DNA of 5,045 bases, taken from NCBI GenBank assembly GCA_023424355.1, contig JAFAEA010000166.1, positions 1 to 5,045 of the forward strand. Direction: 5' to 3'. The translations under genes and the position numbers were made by a program. The notes under the pieces are model-generated. The model was given only the letters and a program-made list of their open reading frames with translations, had not been told where the DNA came from and made no database searches. This document shows positions 1 to 4,619 of the stretch, in pieces. This stretch comes from Chloroflexota bacterium. GTDB lineage: Bacteria > Chloroflexota > Chloroflexia > Thermomicrobiales > UBA6265. How positions within the stretch are numbered: position 1 is the first letter of the stretch; each line of letters starts with the position of its first letter.

Positions 1-5
1 GTTCC

Positions 6-917
6 ATGGACACACGAATTGCACATCTAACAGAGCTTCAACAGATCATTTCCGGCTTGATTCGCGAGGATGGGGATCTGGAAGTCGCCAGCGGTATCTG
101 GGTCTATCGCCGCAGCAATCCCACGCCGATGTTTCATGGCGAATCGGCGGTCGGCTATTGCGCCATCGCGCAGGGCGCGAAGCACGTGGCGGTCGGAGAC
201 GCAGGTTACACCTACTCCACCGATCACAGCCTCATTACTTCAATTGAGTTGCCGATGATCAGCCAGGTGGTGGAAGCCTCGCCCGAGCGGCCGTATCTGA
301 GCTTGAAGATGGACCTGAATCCTGGTGACGTGCGATCAGTGATTCTCGCGTCAGACGCGAGTGCCACGGCTGGGGATCAGGATCACTCGGCCTTCGCGGT
401 CAAACCAATGTCGGCGTCTCTTCTGGATGCCACCGTCCGCCTGATGCGTTGTGTCGGCCATCCAGCCGAGATGGATATTGTGGCGCCGATGGTAAAGCGC
501 GAGATTATCTTCCGGCTGTTTACTGGTGGCCATCACCAGCGCATGCGCCAGATTGCCGGAATGAATGTGGTTTCTGGGCAGATTCAAACGGCTCTCGCCA
601 GGATGCAAGATCAGTTTCAACAACCGATGAAGGTTGAGGACTTTGCAGCCGTAGCGGGAATGAGTACCAGCAGCTTCTACGATCACTTCAAGAAAGTCAC
701 CGGCCTCACACCGTTGCAATATCAGAAACAATTGCGATTGCGAGAAGCGCGGAGGCTGCTACAGACCCAACCGATCGACGCAGCCGAGGCGGGATTTGCG
801 GTGGGTTATACAGACGCCTCGCACTTCAATCGGGAGTATAAGAAGATGTTCGGCCTGCCACCGATGAGGGATATCGAGCAACTCCGTGAATCGGCCGAGC
901 TGGCCGAAGCGAGCTAG
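6..917 (+). CDS. AraC-family transcriptional regulator A (AraC_N type, YqhC-like)
   Basis: A 303-residue predicted cytoplasmic DNA-binding regulator. The N-terminal part (about residues 20-185) has the layout of the AraC_N sensor domain (PF06719): an HGES motif near 44-47, a cysteine at 52 followed by a G-x-KH turn, and a VVEASPERPYL segment around 88-98. The C-terminal part (about 195-290) is a standard AraC double helix-turn-helix. The first HTH is near 209-232 (AGMSTSSFYDHF) and the second near 258-282 (DASHFNREYKKMFG). The length is normal for the family, and ATG at 6 aligns with the starts of the two paralogs downstream. Only five bases precede it, so its ribosome-binding site and promoter are outside the window and an earlier in-frame start cannot be excluded. 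Characterised AraC_N members such as E. coli YqhC control an aldehyde-reductase gene; the ligand and targets here are unknown. It resembles regulator C more than B by eye, including 22 identical consecutive residues at 228-249. Confidence 0.93.
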   Translation: MDTRIAHLTELQQIISGLIREDGDLEVASGIWVYRRSNPTPMFHGESAVGYCAIAQGAKHVAVGDAGYTYSTDHSLITSIELPMISQVVEASPERPYLSLKMDLNPGDVRSVILASDASATAGDQDHSAFAVKPMSASLLDATVRLMRCVGHPAEMDIVAPMVKREIIFRLFTGGHHQRMRQIAGMNVVSGQIQTALARMQDQFQQPMKVEDFAAVAGMSTSSFYDHFKKVTGLTPLQYQKQLRLREARRLLQTQPIDAAEAGFAVGYTDASHFNREYKKMFGLPPMRDIEQLRESAELAEAS

Positions 918-1120
918 CGAGCCGGCTCGCCTTTAAGGCAGCTGCAGTGTGCGGCGTGTGGCTTTGCCGGAGTCTTGCTGGCTACCTTCGGGGCCTGACG
1001 GCGGTTGAAGCGATTCACCATTGAATTGAGAAGGGTCGCGAAACCGGATGCTTCCGCTTGTCGGTTCTGCTGAAGGACTCGCTCTGATTCGACCAATCTG
1101 GTGACGATGATATCGTGCAT
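914..1120 (-). CDS. Candidate small hypothetical protein, divergent from regulator B (68 aa)
   Basis: I do not recognise this 68-residue product. It is called because its ATG (1120-1118 on the minus strand) is preceded by AGAGG (plus-strand 1128-1132) at an ideal 7-nt spacing, and because it fills most of an otherwise empty gap. The N-terminus (MHDIIVTRLVESERVL...) looks helical and polar. The C-terminal half is rich in Arg, Lys and Ala and ends with a His/Cys patch (HAAHCSC). There is no signal peptide or membrane segment. It runs tail-to-tail into regulator A, the two stop codons sharing the sequence CTAG at 914-917, and head-to-head with regulator B across 175 bp. A second small ORF occupies the equivalent place next to regulator C. 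The absence of recognisable homology leaves a chance ORF possible. Confidence 0.42.
   Translation of the reverse strand: MHDIIVTRLVESERVLQQNRQAEASGFATLLNSMVNRFNRRQAPKVASKTPAKPHAAHCSCLKGEPAR
917..930. terminator. Short perfect palindrome at the 3' end of regulator A
   Basis: GCGAGCCGGCTCGC is a perfect 14-base palindrome (5-bp stem GCGAG/CTCGC with a CCGG loop) that starts on the last base of the stop codon. It is followed directly by CTTTAA, and a second small palindrome, GCCTTTAAGGC, overlaps its end at 929-939. Its position fits a weak terminator or 3'-end stabilising hairpin for regulator A. The T-run is very short, and the palindrome would also lie inside the last codons of the candidate minus-strand gene that ends at 914. 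Confidence 0.35.
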
Positions 1121-1127
1121 GTATCTG

Positions 1128-1132
1128 CCTCT
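1128..1132 (-). promoter_or_regulatory. Shine-Dalgarno site of the 914-1120 small ORF
   Basis: On the minus strand this reads AGAGG, 7 nt before the ATG. It is the main reason for choosing this start and for treating the ORF as more than a chance reading frame. Confidence 0.45.
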
Positions 1133-1160
1133 ATGCTTTCATTATTGAACAAAATTCCGG

Positions 1161-1195
1161 GAGTGGTTAGAATCACATCAATCACGATTCCACTC
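1161..1195. promoter_or_regulatory. Interrupted inverted repeat between the small ORF and regulator B
   Basis: GAGTGG (1161-1166) pairs with CCACTC (1190-1195), and AATC (1171-1174) with GATT (1186-1189), leaving a 4-base bulge (TTAG) on the left arm. Inside lies a direct repeat, AATCAC at 1171-1176 and 1180-1185, with a 9-bp period. It sits between the two divergent starts, so it is a candidate operator; no known binding-site consensus is matched. Confidence 0.3.
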
Positions 1196-1213
1196 TGGTA
1201 GCAATAGTAGGCC

Positions 1214-1243
1214 TTGCCATCATTTTCGCTGTATAACAATATT
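1214..1243 (+). promoter_or_regulatory. Candidate promoter for regulator B
   Basis: TTGCCA (1214-1219) matches the sigma-70-type -35 hexamer at five of six positions. It is followed after 18 bp by AATATT (1238-1243), which matches the -10 at four of six, placing a transcription start near 1250 and a leader of about 45 nt. TATAAC at 1232-1237 is a better -10 by itself but lacks a well-spaced -35. This is pattern matching only. Confidence 0.28.
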
Positions 1244-1260
1244 CCAGATTGATTCGACAA
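1231..1260 (-). promoter_or_regulatory. Candidate divergent promoter for the 914-1120 small ORF
   Basis: On the minus strand TTGTCG (plus 1255-1260) is followed after 18 bp by TTATAC (plus 1231-1236). It would overlap the candidate plus-strand promoter of regulator B, an arrangement in which one regulator could control both directions. The leader to the small ORF would be about 100 nt. Confidence 0.25.
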
Positions 1261-1262
1261 TC
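1247..1262. promoter_or_regulatory. Small inverted repeat upstream of regulator B
   Basis: GATTG (1247-1251) and CAATC (1258-1262) flank ATTCGA. The site sits about 35-50 bp before the start codon, close to the predicted transcription start, where a repressor or autoregulatory site could lie. It is short enough to arise by chance. Confidence 0.2.
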
Positions 1263-1285
1263 CTCCAGAATTGTCAAACTGACTC

Positions 1286-1290
1286 AGGAG
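1286..1290 (+). promoter_or_regulatory. Shine-Dalgarno site of regulator B
   Basis: AGGAG lies 5 nt before ATG at 1296 and fixes that start. Confidence 0.8.
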
Positions 1291-1295
1291 CGATC

Positions 1296-2225
1296 ATGTC
1301 TCTCACACAATCGACCGAACGACTGCATCAGCTGCAGGAAGAGCTGCAGGACATCCTCCGCGAAATATCACCATCCGATGGCAATATGCAGCTGAGTAAA
1401 CGTCTCACCGTGTTTCGACGGGCATCACCAAGCGATATGAACCACGGCGAATCCAGCCTGGCACTGTGCATGATCGCGAGCGGATCCAAGCAGGTGCTGC
1501 TGGGCGATGATCTGTACAACTACGACAAGGACCACTACTTCATCACGTCCATGCAGTTGCCGACCGCGAGTTCCGTGATCCATGCCACCACGCAGGAGCC
1601 GTATTTGGCCCTGCGACTTGAGTTGGATCCGACTATGGTGAAATCGGTGCTGATGTCGGCACCGAACGGCTCCTACTCCACCGATGTGGAATCGGCATTC
1701 AACGTGAGCAAGGTGGATGCCGATCTGGTGAACGCAGTCACTCGCCTGCTCCGAGCCTCGCAATCCGAAAACGATGCGGCGATCTTGATGCCGCTGATCG
1801 AGCAAGAGATCGTGTACCGTCTGTTGAAGGGCAACCAGGGGGCACGATTGGCTCAGATCGCAGGATTTGGTACTGCCTCCGGCGGTATCTCGGCTGCGAT
1901 TTCACGCATGCGCTCGGAGTACGACCAGCCCCTGAGGATTCCTGATCTGGCCAGGGAGATCGGCATGAGCGTTTCCAGCTTCCACGATCACTTCAAGCGA
2001 TCCACCGGACTCACACCGCTGCAGTTCCAGAAACATCTGCGCCTACGAGAAGCTCGACGTCTACTACTGGGTGGCGATTGCGATGTGGCGGAGGCCGGGT
2101 ATCAGGTCGGATATGCGGACGCCAGCCACTTCAACCGGGAGTACAAGCGAATGTTTGGCGAGCCGCCACTGCGAGATTTGAATCGCGTGCGGGCGGCGGG
2201 TCCGCTGGCACAAACGGGTAGCTAG
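1296..2225 (+). CDS. AraC-family transcriptional regulator B (AraC_N type, YqhC-like)
   Basis: A 309-residue paralog of regulators A and C, predicted to be a cytoplasmic ligand-responsive DNA-binding protein. The AraC_N sensor region (about residues 25-190) keeps the HGES motif (50-53), the conserved Cys58, a YNYDKDHYFIT stretch (74-84) and EPYLALRLELDP (101-112). It departs from the VVEASPE signature of the other two, reading VIHATTQ. The AraC double HTH follows, near 215-238 (IGMSVSSFHDHFKR) and 264-288 (ADASHFNREYKRMFG). The ATG is set by AGGAG 5 nt upstream. The stop is only 4 bp before the GTG of a P-loop kinase gene, so the two probably form a bicistronic unit. Upstream it is head-to-head with a small ORF. 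It looks the most diverged of the three in the sensor domain, so its ligand may differ. Targets are unknown; the family as a whole is confident. Confidence 0.94.
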   Translation: MSLTQSTERLHQLQEELQDILREISPSDGNMQLSKRLTVFRRASPSDMNHGESSLALCMIASGSKQVLLGDDLYNYDKDHYFITSMQLPTASSVIHATTQEPYLALRLELDPTMVKSVLMSAPNGSYSTDVESAFNVSKVDADLVNAVTRLLRASQSENDAAILMPLIEQEIVYRLLKGNQGARLAQIAGFGTASGGISAAISRMRSEYDQPLRIPDLAREIGMSVSSFHDHFKRSTGLTPLQFQKHLRLREARRLLLGGDCDVAEAGYQVGYADASHFNREYKRMFGEPPLRDLNRVRAAGPLAQTGS

Positions 2226-2229
2226 GCGG

Positions 2230-2709
2230 GTGACAGTCGTATTCATCACCGGAATGTCTGGGACAGGAAAGAGCACTGTGCTTTCGGTGCTGGCTCATCG
2301 TGGCTACCAAACGGTGGATACCGACGATGCTGGCTGGTGCGTCCCGGAAGATGGCGATTGGAGCAGTCCGGACCATCTCTGGATACTTGATGTGGACCGG
2401 ATGGAATCTCTTCTGGATGCGAATGGTGATGCTCCCCTCTTCATCTCAGGTACCAGACCGAATCAGGGGATGTTCTATCCACGATTCGATCATGTGGTGG
2501 TGCTGACCGCGCCGATTGAGGTGATGATCGATCGTGTGAGAACCCGGAGCGGTAATCCATTTGGTCGCACCGCGGAGGAGCAGGAAACGATCCGAAATGA
2601 TACGCGTGAGGTTGAGCAGTTGCTGATTCGGGGTGCGGATCTGGTGATCGATACATCGGTGGAGAGTCCGGAGGCGGTTGCCGAGAGGCTGATCCAACTG
2701 GTCTGGTAG
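2230..2709 (+). CDS. P-loop nucleotide kinase-like ATPase (shikimate/adenylate kinase fold)
   Basis: A 159-residue soluble protein of the small P-loop kinase type. A Walker A motif, GMSGTGKST, is at residues 8-16 directly after a hydrophobic beta strand (VVFIT). A VDTDDAGW segment at 29-36 occupies the position of the substrate-side acidic motif in shikimate/gluconate-kinase-like proteins. A second hydrophobic strand (HVVVLTAP, 88-95) leads to an Arg-rich lid-like region (DRVRTRSGNPFGRT, 101-114) typical of phosphotransferases. Genome annotations usually call such proteins AAA-family ATPase or shikimate kinase-like; the true substrate is unknown, and aroK function should not be assumed. The GTG start at 2230 is chosen because it gives a complete first strand before Walker A. 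It is 4 bp after the stop of regulator B with only a weak site (AGGCGG) overlapping that stop, so translational coupling is likely. A cruciform-type repeat begins 2 bp after its stop. Confidence 0.85.
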   Translation: MTVVFITGMSGTGKSTVLSVLAHRGYQTVDTDDAGWCVPEDGDWSSPDHLWILDVDRMESLLDANGDAPLFISGTRPNQGMFYPRFDHVVVLTAPIEVMIDRVRTRSGNPFGRTAEEQETIRNDTREVEQLLIRGADLVIDTSVESPEAVAERLIQLVW

Positions 2710-2710
2710 C

Positions 2711-2772
2711 GTGACCCACGGGGATCGCTTCGCTGTGAGGCGGCGCCTCATCCGCCTTCGGCTGTGGGTCAC
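2711..2772. repeat. Cruciform-type palindromic element after the kinase gene
   Basis: GTGACCCAC (2711-2719) and GTGGGTCAC (2764-2772) form a perfect 9-bp outer stem. Inside are TGAGGC-GGC-GCCTCA (2736-2750) and a CCG-CCTT-CGG mini-hairpin (2752-2761). Alternatively, GGCGG (2739-2743) can pair with CCGCC (2752-2756). No T-run follows, so it is not a classic intrinsic terminator, though it could protect the 3' end of the regulator B/kinase transcript. Its GGGGAT...CGCTG...CCGCCTTCGGC skeleton also occurs in the repeat at 2903-2963, so it may be a diverged member of that repeat family. Confidence 0.6.
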
Positions 2773-2888
2773 ATCCACCGAAGGTGAACCGTTCGTATGC
2801 CGATCTGGTAGAACGATTCCCCATCACCCCAACACGTAGCACCTCGTTAAAGATGGATCGCATCCTAAGGCAAAAAAACGGCCACCAT
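2773..2888. other. Intergenic stretch with no recognisable gene
   Basis: No credible coding region is seen between the cruciform element and the first palindromic repeat. A plus-strand open frame across 2784-2990 translates the repeat itself, has no good ribosome-binding site and is not called. An A-run (AAAAAAA) lies near 2872-2878. Confidence 0.6.
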
Positions 2889-2963
2889 GATTGGTTCCTG
2901 GAACCCGGGGATAAGGGCACGCTGCGCTGCTCACTGCGTTCTGCCGCCTTCGGCACCCCGGGT
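2889..2963 (+). repeat. Palindromic repeat unit 1 with insert-bearing stem (long variant)
   Basis: The head GGTTCC-T-GGAACC (2893-2905) is a perfect palindrome that runs into ACCCGGGG (2903-2910), which pairs with CCCCGGGT (2956-2963). In the ordinary units the two arms are 5 bases apart. Here they are separated by 45 bases (2911-2955) that contain their own hairpin, TGCCG-CCTT-CGGCA (2942-2955). A matching long variant lies in inverted orientation at 4620-4680. Confidence 0.75.
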
Positions 2964-2995
2964 CGTCCGTTTGGTCCTGTGAAGAGGTGACGACC

Positions 2996-3044
2996 GCCGA
3001 ATTGGTTCCCGGAACCCGCGCGTAAAGCGCGGGCGTACGTTGAT
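2996..3044 (+). repeat. Palindromic repeat unit 2 (short form)
   Basis: After GCCGAATT come two overlapping palindromes: GGTTCC-C-GGAACC (3004-3016) and CCCGCGC-GTAAA-GCGCGGG (3015-3033), a perfect 7-bp stem with a 5-base loop. The tail CGTACGTTGATC follows. The inverted copy at 4543-4585 shares this rare GCGC stem version exactly. Confidence 0.85.
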
Positions 3045-3061
3045 CCCCTCACAAGCAGAAA

Positions 3062-3100
3062 CGAGCGGACCGAGTGGGGTCCGCTCGCTTCTCTTTTCCT
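3062..3100. terminator. Strong hairpin terminator, probably bidirectional
   Basis: CGAGCGGACC (3062-3071) and GGTCCGCTCG (3078-3087) form a perfect 10-bp stem with a 6-base loop (GAGTGG). On the plus strand it is followed by CTTCTCTTTTCC; on the minus strand by TTTCTGCTT. It is the best terminator in the window. It lies 37 bp beyond the stop of the minus-strand small ORF (3125-3355), which fits termination of that gene. On the plus strand it could catch read-through from the kinase operon about 350 bp upstream. Confidence 0.8.
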
Positions 3101-3124
3101 GCCTGCATCACATGGGGAGGGGGG

Positions 3125-3355
3125 TCAATTTGTGACTGGCGAGGACTGAATTCGGCTGGCTGGTGCCGACGGTATGGGTTGACGTAGGACTGATCCGATA
3201 GTCTGCACGCGGATCTCGCATGGAGCTTCTGCCTGCAGTGATTCACGGATCTCGTACCGCGAGAACGCATCTGGATGTTCTCGTTCTTTCTGCACCCGAA
3301 TCGCTTCCCGATTCTCGTGCCGCGGGGTCATCAAGAGATAAGTTGTATTGAACAT
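3125..3355 (-). CDS. Candidate small hypothetical protein, divergent from regulator C (76 aa)
   Basis: I do not recognise this 76-residue product. The same frame is open further upstream (to an ATG at 3487), but ATG at 3355 is preferred because TAGGAG (plus-strand 3367-3372) lies upstream, with 11 nt between AGGAG and the ATG. The product starts MFNTTYLLMTPRHENREAI, then has a charged, probably helical stretch (residues about 10-40, rich in Glu and Arg) and a Pro/Ser-rich tail. There is no signal peptide and no clear membrane segment. A perfect hairpin terminator lies 37 bp after its stop. It is head-to-head with regulator C across 231 bp, the same arrangement as the small ORF beside regulator B, although the two proteins do not align convincingly. 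A function cannot be given; a chance ORF remains possible, but signals at both ends favour a real gene. Confidence 0.5.
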   Translation of the reverse strand: MFNTTYLLMTPRHENREAIRVQKEREHPDAFSRYEIRESLQAEAPCEIRVQTIGSVLRQPIPSAPASRIQSSPVTN

Positions 3356-3366
3356 GTACTGTGCAT

Positions 3367-3372
3367 CTCCTA
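3367..3372 (-). promoter_or_regulatory. Shine-Dalgarno site of the 3125-3355 small ORF
   Basis: On the minus strand this reads TAGGAG, continuing into ATG as AGGAGATG. The spacing of 11 nt from AGGAG to the start codon is on the long side but usable. It decides for the internal start at 3355 over the longer reading frame. Confidence 0.5.
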
Positions 3373-3400
3373 AAAGTAGACTCGGCTCGGACCTGCTCTC

Positions 3401-3426
3401 ATTCGTGTTTCCCGAATAAACCCGAA
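3401..3426. promoter_or_regulatory. Candidate operator: inverted repeat plus 10-bp direct repeat
   Basis: ATTCG (3401-3405) and CGAAT (3413-3417) form an inverted repeat with a 7-bp spacer. CCCGAA occurs at 3411-3416 and again at 3421-3426, exactly one helical turn apart. The cluster is about 30 bp upstream of the small-ORF ribosome-binding site, where it could control the minus-strand gene. It has not been matched to a known regulator site. Confidence 0.3.
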
Positions 3427-3441
3427 CCTTCGTCGTTATTG

Positions 3442-3467
3442 GTGATGCTCCGGAGCGCGCGTGATGC
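3442..3467. promoter_or_regulatory. Candidate operator: GTGATGC direct repeat around a 10-bp palindrome
   Basis: GTGATGC occurs at 3442-3448 and 3461-3467, and the perfect palindrome GCTCCGGAGC (3447-3456) lies between them. It is near the middle of the divergent region between the small ORF and regulator C, a usual location for a shared control site. Basis: pattern only. Confidence 0.28.
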
Positions 3468-3574
3468 ATATCGCCTTCGATTTGCATCTGATACGATAGT
3501 AGCGGTGGTTATGTCATGCATTCCATCTCAATTATCCGCCGCAATGGGATATTTCTCCGAGATATTTTCCGCAA

Positions 3575-3579
3575 CGGAG
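3575..3579 (+). promoter_or_regulatory. Shine-Dalgarno site of regulator C
   Basis: CGGAG lies 7 nt before GTG at 3587. It supports the GTG start, which also aligns with the N-termini of the two paralogs. Confidence 0.7.
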
Positions 3580-3586
3580 TACGCCA

Positions 3587-4507
3587 GTGACCCACGAAGA
3601 ACGCGCTAATCAGCTTCGGGAGGAGCTGGTTGAGATTTTGGCCGGTTTTGCACCAACGGAGGGCGATTTCCCTATTGGACACGGCGTGACCGTGTATCGA
3701 AGGGATAATCTCACCGCACTGCATCACGGGGAATCCAGCATCAGTTTCTGCATTATTGGTCAGGGAAAGAAGCATGTGGGTGTCGGTACCCGGGAATATC
3801 TGTTCACTCCAGAGGATATCTTCATCACCACAGCCAAGTTGCCAACAGTGAGCCACGTGGTGGAAGCCTCTCCCGAAAAGCCGTATCTAGGGCTCTCGCT
3901 GGAGCTCCTTCCTGGCGAGGTAAAAACCGTGTACCTGGCAGCTGCTCCGGAAGCGGTGGGCCCCTCTTTGGATGTGGCAGCGTGTAGCCTGACGCCGATC
4001 ATGACCAATCTCCTCGATGCCACCGTGCGACTCCTGCGCACGCTGGAATCGCCCAAGGATGCCGCGTTTCTGGCGCCAGCGATTCGTCAGGAGATCATCT
4101 ATCGATTGCTCACCACCGATCACGAAGGACGGATTCGACAGATTGCCGGGATGAACACCGTCTCCAATCAGATCAAGCAGGCACTGGATCAGTTGAAAGA
4201 AGAGATTCATCGTCCGCTGAAGGTGTCCGATCTCGCGGATATGGCGGGAATGAGTATCTCCAGCTTCCACGAGCACTTCAAGAAGGTAACCGGGCTGACT
4301 CCGCTGCAGTATCAAAAGCAACTGCGATTACGTGAGGCCCGGCATCGGATTCGGACGGAGGATATCGATGTCGCCGAGGCGGGCTACGCCGTTGGGTACA
4401 ACGATGCCAGCCACTTCAATCGGGATTACAAGCGGATGTTTGGGATCACGCCGTTGCGGGATCTGGAGCAGATGCGGATGGACGAGTACGAGGAAGCCGC
4501 GAGTTAG
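3587..4507 (+). CDS. AraC-family transcriptional regulator C (AraC_N type, YqhC-like)
   Basis: A 306-residue paralog of regulators A and B. The AraC_N sensor region (about residues 22-188) shows HGES at 47-50, Cys55 with a GQGKKH turn, VVEASPEKPYLGL at 91-103 and LLDATVRLLRTLE at 142-154. The AraC double HTH is near 212-235 (AGMSISSFHEHFKK) and 261-285 (NDASHFNRDYKRMFG). The GTG start is supported by CGGAG 7 nt upstream. It closely resembles regulator A (22 identical residues at 231-252, and IRQIAGMN versus MRQIAGMN in the linker), yet the matching DNA differs at many third codon positions, so the duplication is not recent. It stands alone on its strand, head-to-head with a small ORF, and the pair is bracketed by inverted copies of the palindromic repeats. 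Its ligand and regulated genes are unknown. Confidence 0.94.
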   Translation: MTHEERANQLREELVEILAGFAPTEGDFPIGHGVTVYRRDNLTALHHGESSISFCIIGQGKKHVGVGTREYLFTPEDIFITTAKLPTVSHVVEASPEKPYLGLSLELLPGEVKTVYLAAAPEAVGPSLDVAACSLTPIMTNLLDATVRLLRTLESPKDAAFLAPAIRQEIIYRLLTTDHEGRIRQIAGMNTVSNQIKQALDQLKEEIHRPLKVSDLADMAGMSISSFHEHFKKVTGLTPLQYQKQLRLREARHRIRTEDIDVAEAGYAVGYNDASHFNRDYKRMFGITPLRDLEQMRMDEYEEAAS

Positions 4508-4542
4508 AGGGCGATGCCCGGTGTGATACGCCAGCACCAAAC

Positions 4543-4585
4543 GAACGCCCGCGCTTTACGCGCGGGTTCCAGGGACCGATTCTGC
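4543..4585 (-). repeat. Palindromic repeat unit 3 (short form, inverted)
   Basis: It reads on the minus strand. GCGCGGG/CCCGCGC arms (4548-4554 and 4560-4566) flank TTTAC, the complement of the GTAAA loop. The adjoining GGTTCC-A-GGGACC (4565-4577) is a near-perfect palindrome followed by GATTCTGC. It matches unit 2 (2996-3044) in inverse orientation across the whole hairpin. It begins about 35 bp after the stop of regulator C. Confidence 0.82.
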
Positions 4586-4605
4586 ATTGATCGTTGTCGA
4601 CACAC

Positions 4606-4619
4606 ACCTACATGTAGGT
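4606..4619. repeat. 14-bp perfect palindrome ACCTACATGTAGGT
   Basis: A self-complementary 14-mer immediately before the CCCGGGG arm of the long-variant repeat. It is absent at the equivalent place beside unit 1, so it is not part of the shared repeat core. It could be a protein-binding site or part of an extended stem; no function is claimed. Confidence 0.4.

Noticed and set aside
1015..1260. Minus-strand open frame of 81 codons in the gap before regulator B
   Set aside because: It starts with TTG without a ribosome-binding site and covers the likely promoter region. The overlapping 914-1120 frame has the better start signals.
2230..2709. Naming the kinase aroK (shikimate kinase)
   Set aside because: The P-loop and lid are compatible, but substrate-binding residues diagnostic of AroK are not evident and there is no aromatic-pathway context.
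2784..2990. Plus-strand open frame of 68 codons after the kinase
   Set aside because: It mostly translates palindromic repeat unit 1, has a non-ATG start without a good ribosome-binding site, and has no recognisable protein features.
2441..3052. Long minus-strand open frame of 203 codons
   Set aside because: It runs antisense to the kinase and through the repeats. Its Pro/Arg/Ser-rich composition is typical of a shadow frame in GC-rich DNA, and the plus-strand kinase has clear motifs.
3361..3609. Plus-strand open frame overlapping the start of regulator C
   Set aside because: It covers the divergent regulatory region, overlaps the regulator in another frame, and has no family features.
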